From Zhengitettix transpicula (lineage: Eukaryota > Arthropoda > Insecta > Orthoptera > Tetrigidae), in NCBI GenBank assembly GCA_037074705.1, contig CM073591.1, forward strand, positions 38,544,587-38,608,586: 64,000 nucleotides of DNA, read 5' to 3'. A program made the position numbers and the translations under genes. Under the pieces are notes generated by a model. That model ran no database searches, was not told where the DNA came from, and saw only the letters and a list, made by a program, of their open reading frames with translations. Every line of letters starts with the position of its first letter. Position 1 is the stretch's first letter. Below, piece after piece: positions 12,041 to 24,906 of the stretch.

Positions 12041-13290
12041 CTGAAAATCAACTGCCATCTGTTTGTCTCTACACGTTTATAATGACAGTGCAAGGATTTA
12101 TAAAATTTCCGTTCGCCATCTTAACTCTTGGAGATTCCATCAGTCTAGATTAAATCGACATGTTCAGATTTCAGTAACATGCAGCTGGTCAAAATATGTT
12201 TTTCTTTTTCTTTGAATTTAAAAATTCAATATGACTGTTTTTTTTTTCAGTTTGGTATTATAACCCCAATGTTATTTTTACTCAAACCCAAATTTAATTG
12301 TTAAACTATTTAATAATATTTTACAAAACTATTTCCTGTTTAGTACCGGATCTTTCGACAATTATATGAATGTTCTTCTTTTCTCCATGTAAATGATTAT
12401 GTAAATATTGCCGAAAGCTACAATTCTCAAAATTAAATAATTTCATAAAAGATTAATAATTATTTACAGTCTTTGAGTTAAATAAAACATCTAATAATGA
12501 GGACTCTTTACAGAATACTATTGTGAAATTTTAATGGATACTATTTATAATTTTATTCATATCCTTAGACGTATATTGCTACTTAGGCACCCAATTTAAT
12601 TGTACATAAATATAAATATTTGGAAGGGATTATTTCGACATAATTTTAAATGTTTCGTAATATACTTTTCCTTCAGACCGACACACTCAACCAGGAATAT
12701 TTGTATGTAGCTGTTTGAAAAGTTGTCGATTAAGTTTACTTCGATAATTTTAAGTGATTAAAAACTTTCTCATCCACTCTTCTGTGTATCGATGCATGGA
12801 TTATTTTTTCCACCATAACGCCCTACAAACTCGAGATCGGTTTTAATGACGATCTCCTGACGATACTTGATTTGGCATAGGTTTTTACCTTTGAAAAGTC
12901 GCACTTCGTGTTCGATGCCTGAATTAGCCTCGAGCTGGTAGTCGCAATCTTACCATTACTCATTCTCAAACGGGGCAGACTGTCGGTAGACATAAAATAT
13001 AGATTAACCACCGCGTATTGTCATCCTCAAATTGATATTTTTTTCGTGATATCCATTTTCGCTAGTATCTGTTACTGATGTACAAAGACTAGAAATAACT
13101 TACTACAAAAGCTTGCGTTTATCGTTGACTGACAAATTAGTATTTATTTATATTTTATCAATATGTATTGTTAACAAACTTCGTAATTTTACAAACGTAG
13201 ATAAAAAGCGTATTTTTGTTAATTATTTGTCTATTTTTAAATTACGGATATAGGAATTAATGAACAAAAATTCATCACGTATCACAAAAA
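12041..13290. other. AT-rich stretch, no gene seen
   Basis: A slightly GC-richer patch at 12820-13015 has a 62-codon minus-strand frame without a recognisable domain. Nothing else was seen. Confidence 0.5.
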
Positions 13291-13294
13291 AATA

Positions 13295-13480
13295 ATTTTT
13301 ATATTGATTTATTTGCAGGGGTAGTCAACACCTCAGGTTATTAGTGACTAATTAAGAGAACGCATTTTGCCTTGTCGGGGGCCTGATTTGATGAGAAAAC
13401 ACCCATGCCCTCGCCGGGATTCCTACCCGGGACCTCTGTTATGCGAGGTACTCACGCTGACCCCTACACCACAGGAGATC
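13295..13480 (-). mobile_element. tRNA-derived SINE
   Basis: Read on the minus strand, the head near 13480 is tRNA-like. It has an A-box-like GGTGTAGGGGTCAGCG, an anticodon-arm-like ACCTC/GAGGT stem, and a T-arm of CCGGG, a 7-base loop TAGGAAT and CCCGG (plus-strand 13414-13430). The body carries TCATCAAATCAGGCCCCCGA and ends in an A-rich tail by 13295. The loop differs from a working TTCGAAT, so this is a retroposed copy and not a tRNA gene. A second copy lies at 33994-34171. Confidence 0.7.
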
Positions 13481-14270
13481 GGCAAAAAAATTAACTCGTA
13501 TAGTTTTAATAAGTAAGTTTGAAAACTGATCTCGTTTTATTAATAGTGGATTATATAAGGTCAATGCATTAATCTGCTTCGTTTCAATAATTAAACGTTC
13601 TGCCTTTGTTTTGCGTCCAATGGTCTAGTGCTTATGCTTACAGGAACAAATAACTCAGGTTAAAATCTTGATTCCACAGCTATATTAACGAAGAGTTATT
13701 AAATAACTTGAAGGGGTAGAAACTTTTATTGTCTTACATTTTCTTCAGAGGAACGGCCAGGCGACAGCGTCTGTTTCCCAGAGGTGCAGCACAAAACACA
13801 CTTTAAAAGCTCGCTGAGGCTACATAATGTTTAATAGTCATTTAGTATTCGATCATTAACCCTCAACTATTACCATTGTGCTATTAGAATTTTCAGAACA
13901 GATGACTAACATCGTATATATTCTACATTTCATCGTATTGCACCGTACTCAAATATGACATAAAACTTACCCAATTATACGTAATTACAACGTAAAATAT
14001 TTACGTTACTTTCTTTATTTCTGCATGTTTGAACAATAAAGTTCAATATTTTGAAGGTAATTGCCATAGTTCATGTTCATATTGTCGAATAAACGAATTA
14101 TATTTTCTATTTCTGTAGATACAGTGCTCCTCATTATTTAAAGTTTTTTTTAGAGGACACGTCCAACCGTTTTTTTACACGATCTTCTATTGCCAAAAAT
14201 TGGTAGCCAGTTTCTCAGCAATGTCTGACCGATAAAAACCGAAAATTTCTCCACACGGTAAGACCGAGTA
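13481..14270. other. AT-rich stretch, no gene seen
   Basis: Mixed AT-rich sequence with nothing recognisable. Confidence 0.55.
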
Positions 14271-14880
14271 GCTGGCCGTATCTTATTGATCTGGGCAAGT
14301 TGATTGTGTCATTGTCTTGCGGCTCAGTCGGTACAGAGCCGCCTCAATAGCTGTTGATTTTAAACGGGGGAGAGTCTCTCCCCAGGAATGCACGGCCAGA
14401 GGGGTTGACCAATACACACACCCGCATGCCCAGGGAAAGGACTTTTTCAAGGGGGGTGGGAGCTTCGGCGGAGGGTTAAAAACCGGATCAAGTTGTAAGA
14501 GGGAGGAAGAGCCGTGTTCCGAAGGGGATGGGAGGAATGGGGTGGTAGTTAACGACGCCGCGGTGTGGGGGAGGAGGATAAGCCGAACAGCCCCGGGAGA
14601 AGAGAAGAGAAAGAGGTTGTTAGTCGTGATCCTGGTTAAGGATTCGTGCTCCTCCTGCCTGTGGAAACGCACTGTGGCAAGGAAGGAAAAACCCTCGGAG
14701 CTCGCGATTTATAACATTGCGCCGTGTTTTCCGAAAGATTGGTCGGACGGTCGGTCCACCGCAACGTCGCCGATATTTCAAGATAGGAGTAAAGGGGTAC
14801 AAAGCTCCAGTCCACGACTCATCATCATGGCGCACGGACTCAGCTGCTTGTCCTTGGTGCAGAGCGATATTTAAATCACT
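14271..14880. other. GC/purine-rich island
   Basis: Strongly GC-rich, with a G+A-rich core (14430-14620). Long frames are open on both strands at once (plus 14317-14874, minus 14283-14672), which is what a stop-poor GC island gives by chance; neither has a recognisable domain. Candidate regulatory or unmethylated island. Confidence 0.35.
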
Positions 14881-15500
14881 AACAAATAGCCAGTAATGAA
14901 TAATACGAAAAACGAAGAGAGAGGTTGTTTCTTGGATTAAGAGCTGAAAGGTCTACATAAAGTATTTACCAAAGAGGACGAAATGGATATTGTTCCTAGC
15001 CAAGGTGTCGTGTGGTGTCAATTAAAACACGGAATAAAATTATTCAAATTCATCGAAACAAGATTTAAAAACATGTATGTAATATTATTTCAATGAATTT
15101 GAAGTAAATTCGCGTTTTTTAAATTTAATAATTTTTGGATACACACGAAAGTACTCAAAATATGGTCATGTAGCCAAAAAAAAATTTATGGAATTTCCAA
15201 ATCCGTATAATGTATAGTTGAAGCTGGTTTCATTTACGATAATTACAACCAGCGAATATGGATATCCTAGGTTTAAATTTACTAAATTGATTTAGAACCA
15301 AATTTTGGTAATATTGTTCATTGTTCTCACTGTTCAACGAAAAAAAATCATAGAAAAGATTATTATAAAATTATTATTAGTTATATAGATTTTTAAATTG
15401 TAAAATTTTGGAAGCAATTCATAAAAACGGTCAACACTTTTATTTGTGAGAGCACATAATTTAACCACTATCAAAATAATGTATAAGACACTGTACTTTT
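14881..15500. other. AT-rich stretch, no gene seen
   Basis: Nothing was recognised. Confidence 0.55.
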
Positions 15501-15519
15501 CTCAGATTTTTAAGAGGTT

Positions 15520-15552
15520 AATACCCAAAAAAGTTTGGCGACCACTGGGCTA
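15520..15552. mobile_element. hAT-like terminus (solo)
   Basis: The sequence AAAGTTTGGCGACCACTGG resembles the 3' terminal inverted repeat of many non-autonomous hAT elements (a GGTTGGCGACCACTG-type end). I could not find the matching 5' end nearby, so it is a truncated relic. Confidence 0.35.
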
Positions 15553-15584
15553 CAATGCGTCGAAGAAATTCTCTGACTAGTTGC

Positions 15585-15790
15585 TAAGAAGTAATATCAG
15601 ACGACCAACGAAGCGCTTCCAGAACAATATGCTACAGTCAATAGCCAACAGTCCTCGATGTGTTCCGAACGATGTAATAGCGAGAGTTCTACATATGCCG
15701 TTCCAGGTGTTTAAAACGATTCAAGCCCAATGGTCTACTCTTCAGGTTCAATGAGGACAACTGTATTAAACTATTTCTATTGACATAAGT
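15585..15790 (+). mobile_element. jockey-type LINE reverse transcriptase tail, relic
   Basis: The frame starting at about 15593 reads SNIRRPTKRFQNNMLQSI followed by ANSPRCVPNDVIARVLHMP. It corresponds to the thumb/C-terminal region of jockey-clade LINE reverse transcriptases, which typically reads SNI..LQRFQNK.LR.I.NAPWYV.N..IHRDL.IP. The usual APWY has become SPRC, and flanking stops show decay. No RT catalytic motif remains. It sits immediately downstream of the hAT-like terminus. Plus orientation, as for the longer relic at 31.1 kb. Confidence 0.6.
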
Positions 15791-15989
15791 TTCTGCCTAA
15801 AAATAGGCACTAAAGGAGTGGCTTCTCAGAAAGCACCGCCTTCAAACTATAGTAGTGAATAATGTTGATTCAGTTGTTATACGAATTACGTATTGTCCGT
15901 ATAGGGCAGATGGTAACCAAAGGGAGTTAATTTCCTGCAATGTTTCAGTCTAATACTGAGATGTCCGCCACCTTACGTTTCTATACCAT

Positions 15990-16480
15990 TGACTTGATGA
16001 GGTTCCCCAACGACTTCTTTCTCGAATGTTGAGACGATATGGTTCAACTCGCAGAAATCTTAGCACCCCGACAGGGTACCAGAAAAGGAATTCTCTCGGT
16101 ACAATGTTGGAATCGGCCATTCTCGAGCGGCTTTTGTGTGTGGGTGAGTTTTGGTTGTGCTCGTCCGTGTTGTGGCGCTGTGGAGAGGTCGGGAGGGCGA
16201 AATAAAAGGCGAGTGGAGAGGCGGCGAGGTGGTCGGGCAACTTTCTCAATGACTTGCGAACAATTAACACAACACGGCAAATACATCGGCGGGCGCAGTC
16301 GAGCACACCCTCAAAACTCTATTAGGGAACTTTCACTCATTACGATCTGCGCTGGGGCACTGTTTCTTTCCAGACGAGTGTTTGGAGGGTCTGCCGATTG
16401 CTGTTAGCCACCACGACGATCTCTCTCTAATGAACGCCCGCCTCCAAACTACACAATTCCCTCCTCACAACTATATTCTC
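15990..16480. other. GC-rich island
   Basis: GC-rich with GTGTGGCGCTGTGGAG, GGCGGCGAGG and TCGGCGGGCGCAG segments. Three overlapping open frames on both strands lack domains. Candidate non-coding regulatory element. Confidence 0.35.
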
Positions 16481-17095
16481 GCACTTAACTACAAGGGAGA
16501 ATAGCATTTTTTTGGATTGATCATAATTTTGTTACAACGCCAAACTAGAATTTGTGAACAGCTCATCGTGAATATGCAATATTCAATGTGTAACCATCAC
16601 AAGAGAGCCTCTTCAACCAATTTCTTTTTTGGTAAATTCATTCAGCCTTTTCGATACGTAAGAAATAACAGCAAAACGCAGAGATATCAGACTGATTTAG
16701 CTGATTGTAATATCATACCTCCATACCCGGAGAAGTGTTCCTGCGTCATTTATCCTGGAAAAAATTAACAATTTCATAAAAATTGTATCAGTGTCAGTAA
16801 ACTACCAGGGAAAATATAATTTTGGTGTTCATTGACTCCGCATCATTTTTGTTCAAATCTGTATATAATTTCTTAATCACGATTAGAAATTGCACACAAA
16901 ATGTTCTTTGGATTATTTAAAATTTGGAAGGAACGTTTTATTTATGTCAACTTACGTAAAGAAGAAAAAATAATCTAATATAATGTAACATCCATGCAAA
17001 AGGATTAAAAAAAAGAAATTTAACACAAGTAAATAAAATAAAATTAACGTAAAGTGTGCGAGTTAGAGCGGAAACTTGAACGACACCACACTTCG
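16481..17095. other. AT-rich stretch, no gene seen
   Basis: Nothing was recognised. Confidence 0.5.
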
Positions 17096-17102
17096 TTGCT
17101 TA

Positions 17103-17400
17103 ATACGAGGGTAATCCCCAAACAAAAAAGAGGTCTCCAAAGCTATGGGGACGCAGAGAAACTGTTATTACGGGTGTCGGGAACTTTGTTATGTTTTCTG
17201 ATTCTCCCACTCAAAAACCAGTCTGTGTGCATGTCCGTGGGAGGCTCAGTCTTTGCTAGACAGCCGTTTGCAATTGAGTTCCCGTTTAGCCGTTAGTTGA
17301 TTTTCTTACGCAAAAGGAAACTTTATGACGAAGAAAGTAGTGTGTGATAGTCAATTTCAAACGAGACAGTCGCGAAGGTTGAGCAAACCATGCATGGAGA
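17103..17400 (+). mobile_element. Possible DNA-transposon 5' end fragment
   Basis: Begins TACGAGGGTAATCCCCAAAC and soon carries GAGGTCTCC. This resembles the start of insect mariner-superfamily elements that open with ACGAGGGT..TCC. The following 250 bases differ in composition from the flanks and end before any readable transposase. No matching 3' end was found. The family assignment is from memory of the motif and is weak. Confidence 0.3.
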
Positions 17401-18720
17401 ACGAGGGACGGTTTCTGAATTTTAGTTCCTCTGGCTTTGCAAAGCACGATAAATAACATTTTTACGAAAAAGTTGCAATATCTGATGGCGTGAGCAAGAT
17501 TTTTCCCCGCGAAAGCTCACGGAGGACTATTAACGGCACTTGAACCTTCGCTTGAATTTTTTCGCCCCTATTCAGAGGAAAGGTCAATTTTTTTTTTGAG
17601 TCGATTCGGCGCATAACAAAATCTGGACGTATCGCCTCAATTTTAAGGCCAAGCAAAAATCAGGTGAGATTAAATATGAGATTACTCACCGACATGGCGG
17701 TGAGCTGGTATGACATGTATATTCAAAAACTGACACAGTGCCTACAAAAATTGGACCAGACTACATGTAGATTATTTAAGAAAATGAATAAGTGTTTAAC
17801 TTAAAATTTATGTCAGCATTATTGAAAATAAAAGTTTATTTATATTTATATTAAGATAGGAAGGCTTAGATTATTCTTAGTTAATCCATCCGCCAAAAAG
17901 ACAGCTGGAAATAACACACGGAATAAATGTAATGGAGCAAACAATCAGAAAGGGTTTAATAATTGACAATGTAATTACTACGTTTCGTCGCTAATTTGGG
18001 TCTTCAAATAGTTGATAAAAAAGGTGCTGAGACTTTAATGATTATTATTATTATTTCAAATTCCTTCGGTTATAATAGACAATGAAGATATTAAAAATTG
18101 ATGCAAAATTCATTTTTATATAATATTAAATAATTTTTGGAGTCTATTTTGGAAATATTGTAATAGAATACTATTAGTTTTATCAGTATATTCAACATCA
18201 ATGAAGTAGTTCCCTATCATAATATTAATCCTGAAATTATTATCTCGTTTTTTTCGACTGATGAAGTCCAAATTAGGGAAAGAACGTAATGATTTTATAT
18301 CGTTAAATGCGTTGTGCATTAATTTTTTTCTGAATGTTCAGCCATTATATTTATTTAATGCCAGACAAATATCAATAATTTTACAATTTTAATTTGCCAT
18401 ATTAAACGATAAATGCTTTCAACGTCCTCATTTTGTTATAGATATTTGAATAATGGAGGTTTGTGGATGATTTGCAGGTTATCAGTTTTATTTAGATATT
18501 ATTATTGCATTCGCTGTTATTTTATGTGCTGGTGTAAATACTATAACGGGTTTCATAGAAATGTCTCCCATTTATTTTTATCTATTTTTCTACATAGATA
18601 TGTTTCGTACGAAGGGCAGTGTGCCGCTAGTTTTCTCTTCTTCCAGTATCCATCAACACATCTATAATTTCCCCTATTATTTTTACGTAGTCAAGTAGTC
18701 CATTATTTTGCATTCTAACC
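17401..18720. other. AT-rich stretch with a possible family A-like remnant
   Basis: Mostly AT-rich. Near 17965-18005 the minus strand reads TTAGCGACGAAACGTAG, reminiscent of the GAAACG block of family A, but no ends are visible. No gene was seen. Confidence 0.4.
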
Positions 18721-18729
18721 AAGGTCGAA

Positions 18730-19080
18730 ACCTACGAATACAACGGTTGCAAACCTAGGCCAAACCTTGCTTCCTCAAGGCGATCTGATTCCTTCGTGAA
18801 CTCCTGTTGCTGGTTGCATCGGAATGGACCACGTCGCTTCCCCGCAACAAACGCTGACCAACCCTTCGATTTTCTTCCCAGAGAGAGAAAACGTTCCCCC
18901 CTTTTAACCCCCGCGGCAGAATATCCTTCTCCCCAGTCCCGTGTGCAAATGTGTGTTAAAATAAATGGGACGGTAACAAATAAAATAAAAAGAAAGATGA
19001 GACGACGCCACCGCAAAAACGAACGAATTAATTGAGCTTCGACGGCGGTGACTCACGCCCTCGTCCCTTTCTCTCTTATA
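18730..19080. other. GC-richer island
   Basis: GC-richer than its flanks, with open frames on both strands and no recognisable domain. Candidate non-coding element. Confidence 0.3.
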
Positions 19081-20000
19081 TATCGATAAAGCCTAACAAA
19101 GAAAAATAAAAAAAATCCAGTTTCAATATTCATAGTTATGAAGGGTGCTCGGTTATTTTACGAGAAATCAATGGCCCTTAAGAATGTGAGCTTACCGGAT
19201 CAAAAACCCACCATTTACATACGAATCGTTTTTTTCCCTTCCTCCGTATAAATGCCGGTTTTATATCTAATTTTTTTCAGTCTTCTTATGAAAAAAGCAG
19301 AAAACCCGTGTAGCAGATCCCCTTAATACCAATAAAATGCCCGGAAAAATTGGCATTAGCTTAGGTTAGTAAAGAGAAGGAAGGAATAAAATATTTCATC
19401 TGGGCCACCACTGACCGAAAGAAAACAATAAAACAGTCGATGCACATTTGAAAGACACTAGCAAGTCCTCAGTAAAATCGAATAAGTTACAACAGAGATA
19501 ACTCAAACATACAGAATACAATGCGATGTTATACAAATGTATTTGTTATACAAATATAACTCCGATTTCTGTAAAAACAAATTTTAAAGTAATATAATAA
19601 TTAGAAAAATTAGTAAAATTGAATGTAATTGAGATAATTATGAGAAATTTTATAAAATACTGAGTACCTCGAAAGAAATTGGTTATTTCAAGCAGGTAAT
19701 TAGAAATATTAAATTTATTTATGCTATTTACTAAAAGCCACCCAGTAGCTTGTAATTTAAAAACTACAGGTTCATCGTTTCCTTCTGTTTTGAGAAATAA
19801 AAAACACTCATTGTCCTTTAAGGAATAAGACTACATCTTCACAATTTTTATCTGGTATTTTAAGGGTTGAGATCCAGACATGCATATTCGTTATGCACTT
19901 GTTTACATATTTAACGTTCTAGTTATAGAAAGAAATTTTATTGCAATTCTATTGCTGCCCTGTATGTATATCGCATCCATCTAAATAATAAGCCTGTAGA
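19081..20000. other. AT-rich stretch, no gene seen
   Basis: Nothing was recognised. Confidence 0.55.
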
Positions 20001-20560
20001 TTTCTGAAGATGAATATAGGGATGACCACTGCAGGTTGTAGTTGCAATGCAAGATGGACCTCGAGCACATTGCCTACCGGCTTTTTAAATCGAGATTCTC
20101 CTGTGCATATCCTCCCTTTTTTTTCTCTGCCGCCGCCGTTCTCTGTCTCTATATTCCGCGTCTTGTTTGTTCGCGGAAAGTGAATTGATGGTTGATGGGG
20201 TGAGGAGAGGAGAGGGTTGGTAGGACGCGTGGCTGGCTGCTCAACCCTCTTCAAACATTTCCTCGTATAAAATTCGCCTGACTGGACTCAGAAAAATTTT
20301 GGGTCCACGGACTGAAACCATTTCGCGTCACTGATTCCTACTTTGGGTGGTGGTGGTTTGGATTTTTTGAAGGGGCGGGGTTTCCATGTGTGATGAGAAG
20401 GAGGAGGTGGAGGGATGCATTTGAGAGTAAAAGAGGAACAGGGGAATTTATTTTTTCCCTGCGACTGGAGTGAACGTCAGTTTGGAAATTGAAGATGAGG
20501 GAAGGTGGTTTAAGGGTGGGGGCTTCAGTCGCGTGGGAATTCCCCGGACAACTTTTTAGT
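20000..20560. other. G+A-skewed island
   Basis: The plus strand is G-rich around 20160-20230 and 20340-20530 (GGTGGTGGTGG, GGGGCGGGG, GGAGGAGGTGGAGGG). The long minus-strand frames follow from the skew. A G-quadruplex-prone regulatory tract is possible but untested. Confidence 0.3.
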
Positions 20561-21240
20561 TTTTTAACTTCTGATTTAAAATATTTCCCCTTGATAATTG
20601 GTTCCTTCATTTTCTATTTAAATTTGCAAATAGTTTGAAAAGGTCGGACAAAATTGGAAACCATCTATTTTAAAATATTTCGCCTTTTATGGCATTACAC
20701 TTTGAATGTTTCTCAAGATTCATAAATTTCTCGAGTCGAATGAATTGTATAATGTTTTTAGATATAATAAAATGTGAAGATACTCTGTAAGATATTCAAT
20801 AAAAATTTCTCTTTTTTTCCCAGCAGATTTGCACTTTTACCAGTAACGTCTAACCATAATGCAAATGTATTTTTCACTTGATTCTCCCGACTCCAAAGAA
20901 AAAAGTAGTAAATTTTCTTGAACTGAATATAATAAACGACATTGGATGTAGATTTAATTTTTTATTCCACTAGTCGTTTTTGATAAAATACGTAACAATT
21001 ACATAAAACACCTCACACGTTTAAAATTACTAACAAACATTATTACATAAATAATAAAAAAACATTTCTACGAACATACATTTGCGGTATGCAAATTCAT
21101 TTATGTTAAGCCAACACTTTGGGACCAAATTATGAGGTTTTTGAATTTTTAAAAAGATAAGATAATGTATAGGATTTATCCTGTAACTAAACAATTTTTT
21201 TAAAAATATAACAAAAAAATTATTTATTACCAATTTTAAT
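20561..21240. other. AT-rich stretch, no gene seen
   Basis: Nothing was recognised. Confidence 0.55.
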
Positions 21241-21244
21241 AATT

Positions 21245-21366
21245 AATAAGAAAGATAGCCAAAAAAGTGATAATACTACACGTTTCTGGAATCCTTGTCC
21301 CTTTCCTCAGGTGCGAACAAGCGCCTAAAGTTCCACAACTGCACTCGTCAGTTGACAAAACTCAAA
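21245..21366 (-). repeat. Family A copy (half element)
   Basis: Starts AATAAGAAAGATAGCC, the shared terminus, then ACACGTTTCTGGAATCCTTG, CCCTTTCCTCAGGTG and the distal GCACTCGTCAGTTGACA block. This is the same order as the left arm at 35.2 kb, with an internal deletion after GATAGCC. The second arm is missing. Confidence 0.7.
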
Positions 21367-22370
21367 AAATTACTTTCAATTTTCATTGTTACAAATTTTG
21401 ATTTACTTCAATTTTTGTTCAATTTTTTTTAAAAATTGCTACAGCTTTTATTGAGACTCAAAACTTCAGGGCCGCTTACAGAGCCTCTAATAAATTTTAT
21501 TGATTTGCAATTATCACCAAAAGAGTAACATTAATAAATACTAATTAAATCTTCAATAACATTTTATATAAAAAAATCTAACAAATATAGAGAAATATGA
21601 TGGTAATTTATATTTATATAAAAGTTTAAAATATAAAGTTTATACATTCCAATTTATTTAGACCTACTATGGTACCGTATGAATTGTGCACTTCACAATT
21701 ATTAACTTTTAAAGAAAATATTTAATCAAAAGGCCATTAAACTGATTATTATGTTGTTTCATATCACTAATTTCCGGCGCCTGTCTAATAACTGTTCACG
21801 TACTTTACGTCGTAGAAGTACGTTAATGCTAAATGTGATATTTTCAGCCTTTATTCAGCATAGAATTTGCTGAATTCCTAATTATTTTGCCACGAGAATC
21901 CTCGGCTGGTCTGCAAAACTAGAGTCCCACGACATGACCACACCAGCCAGGCTCTCAAATCACTCTGAATGTTTCCGCCAAAGTTCTGTATATAAATTAT
22001 TATGCAGATACAATGAACTATAAGACAGTATTTTTTAACACCGGTTATCGAAGGAAAATAAATTAGAAATGCGCAGAATAAATATATGTATACATACTTA
22101 AAGACAATAATTAAAATATTTGGAATGAAAATATGTCCTGATGCTATTCTCTTTTCTTTTTTTATTTAACATGCTCTTGTTTTATACAAATGCTGTTTCC
22201 CCATTACAGGAATAATATAAAATAAATGTTTGTCTAAAAGTTAAGGATGAATAAAGCCTCAAATTGTAACTAAATGTCAATTTGTAAATGTGCTTTAGAC
22301 ATATGAGGCTGTTGGGACAATCAATAGTATCGTGTCAAAAATGCAAATACATTAGTAATGGTGGTGTAGT
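21367..22370. other. AT-rich stretch, no gene seen
   Basis: Nothing was recognised. Confidence 0.55.
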
Positions 22371-22374
22371 CGAT

Positions 22375-22800
22375 CACTACCGGTGAATAAAAAGCATCAG
22401 TGTGAAAAATGCCGATCGGAATGGCTCGTCTCCCCTTCTCTTTGTCAGATTAATTCGGCGTTGGTTAACGTGTGTGTGGGAGAAAGATGGATAGATAGAG
22501 AAGCAGAGACAGAGAGGCGGTACACAAGCGTTAATTGGAAGGTGACAGATAACTCTTAATTGCTGTCGAACATTGATGTGGTCGTGGAGAGGGAGACGAG
22601 AAAAATACACACGACCAGCGCCACGCACGTTTTACAAACTTCACCGCAGATCAGATGGGGTTAATAAATAACACACGGACGCAGAATGAGAATCCCGACA
22701 GACAACGAGTGAAAGCATTCCCAGATTTTAACTGTCGATGTGAATGAAATCAGACAAACTGCAGACACGATATACGAGCGCTAGACACAATGAAGGAGAG
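22375..22800. other. GC-richer island with purine runs
   Basis: Contains GATGGATAGATAGAGAAGCA and repeated GAGA segments, plus CGGCGTTGGTTAACGTGTG. A minus-strand open frame overlaps but shows no domain. Confidence 0.3.
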
Positions 22801-23830
22801 AAAAAAATGTCCATGTAGGCTCAAAAATCTGTGGACACAAGTGATTTAAATGCGCGATCAAACTGTTTCCTTTACGTGTCCATGGACACACATAAATATA
22901 CTGTAGCATACACTATACTGACTTATAAAAAATAATTGTATAAAATTTATAGCCAATTTATATCCTTTTCTATAATGTGTTTGGACGTGTTTCCAAATAT
23001 TTCTAAACATTTTACGCTTCTAAAGCTATAATTAAATACTTTCATTTTAAATATAACATTTAAATGTATACTCTCTATTACGAAGACAATTTTAATGTTA
23101 GAATATTTAGGAAACATAAAACAAACTTTTAAAACGAAAATCTTCTAGAATAAATTAACCTGATGCATTTATTCCAGGCTGATTATGTTTAATGTGATCT
23201 TTATTCACTGATTTGTATCGATGGTCCCAATTTTATGGTTAAAATCTGGTTCAAATGTGTCCGCTGCCGTATAACACAAATTTTAAAATCGATCTCATAT
23301 CTCGTAAGCTGAGACCGTTAATTTATAATTCATTACATTGTTAGACATCATTTACTAAAATATATACAAGTCATTCTGAGATAAATTGAACTACAAAATT
23401 ACAGATTCATATTTTAGGAGAAAAAATTTGAAGCTGTTAGTTGTAAATATTGAGAACTTATTTAAGTTCCAAATCTCGAAAATGATCGAGTAACTGATTC
23501 GGAAAACTTTGAAAGTTGTTCCAAATGGGAATGAGAAATTTTAAAAGAGAATACAGCCAAAAACACTTTGCTTTACTGACAATCGAAAAATTACCCGAGC
23601 CGCATAGAGTCATTCGTAATATTATTTTAAAAAAATACTTTCATTTAAGAAACTAAAACTATGCGTATCTCACAACCACGTACAGTTACCGTACTTGAGT
23701 TCCGAATCGTCAGTTTATTTCCAATATATATCTCTGAAAGAAAAAATCCCTGGCAGTAATATCAATACGTTCATTCACTATGATGAATACACAGTTAAAG
23801 TATTGTTTTTATATTCAACGGTTGTTTTTG
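22801..23830. other. AT-rich stretch, no gene seen
   Basis: A small palindrome, TGTCCATGGACA, sits near 22878. Nothing else was recognised. Confidence 0.5.
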
Positions 23831-23839
23831 TTCCGGGGA

Positions 23840-24180
23840 ACCCTCTAGAGTGTGGCGACGTTTCGGCAACTTAATTTCAGAACTCCCGATGTTCGGTAAC
23901 TAGATGTGACGTGTTGTCCATGAAGGGAGCAAGATATCGGTCCATCAGTGAGGCGGATCACGCCTTGTGTAAGTGAAGCCAAGGCGGAGACGCTTGTTTT
24001 TAACGAAGTTTGGTGTTGTGTGTTGTGACAGACGCGCTGTGACGTGGCGCTCGTGTGGGTGAGTAGTGTGCGCCTCCCTCATTAGGAAGGCCTAACTAGT
24101 TTCGTCCTACGTGCCTCCATCTCAACACCTCCCTACCTTGCCGCCTTACCTACGATCGCGAGTCACAGACTCGATCTGGT
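23840..24180. other. GC island beginning with a family A-like motif
   Basis: Near 23855 the minus strand reads GTTGCCGAAACGTCGCCAC, similar to the GAAACG block found downstream of a stem in family A. The remainder (23920-24180) is a GC-richer island with CTCATTAGGAAGGC and GATCGCGAGTCACAG. No coding evidence. Confidence 0.3.
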
Positions 24181-24184
24181 TAAC

Positions 24185-24900
24185 ATGAACTTTAAATTGA
24201 GAAAAATGATTTCGTTCATTGCTTTCAAGGACAATCACCACTCCACTACCTCCCGCCAAAAATTTTACGTAATTTTAATTACAGCACCTCAAATTTATAA
24301 TTTTACTGGTAAAGTTAAAAACATAAATTATTTCTTTTATGACTTAAAATTAAATAAACATTCGAACATTCATTTTGATCGAGAAATCCGGATGAGGATC
24401 TGTTACATTCAGGAAACAAGGTTTCCGGCTATTTTATAGGACCAATCTCTCAACATTTTAAATATTTCTCCTTCTCAAATCCGGAATTAATTAGTAAAAT
24501 TCCTCTGCGTCCCGTGACTGACCAAGCGATCTCTGCTTCTCAATGCCTCCTTGGTTCTCCCTCCGACGGATATAAAGGATTTAACCTGGGGGGACAAACA
24601 GCGAGACCTTCTCAAGGGCATTTCTGTTTAAAGACACCTTCTTTTTCAGCACCCCTTATCCATTACAGAACGTTTATGGTGCAATAAGATAAAAAATGTA
24701 AACACTCCTGAATTTAAATAAACTGCGCTAAAAATTTCCCACGAGCTACAGAACCCCCATTATTTTTGTCTTTCATACCACACGTCCCTATGTCGTAGTG
24801 AATGAAGTAATCAAAGTTTTAAGTGGTTTAATTATACAAAAAAAATGTTACACGATTCATGGAATACGGGGAAACATATTTAAATAATATAATTGAAATT
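24185..24900. other. AT-rich stretch, no gene seen
   Basis: An 84-codon plus-strand frame lacks a domain. GGATATAAAGG near 24568 resembles a TATA box without other promoter support. Confidence 0.45.
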
Positions 24901-24906
24901 TTTTTT

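Noticed and set aside
13405..13480. Functional tRNA gene on the minus strand
   Set aside because: The T-loop lacks TTCGAAT, the anticodon loop is eight bases, and a second copy with the same non-tRNA body exists.
14283..14874. Overlapping 185-codon (plus) and 129-codon (minus) open frames
   Set aside because: Both strands are open together in a GC- and purine-rich island. Neither translation shows a domain or a plausible composition.
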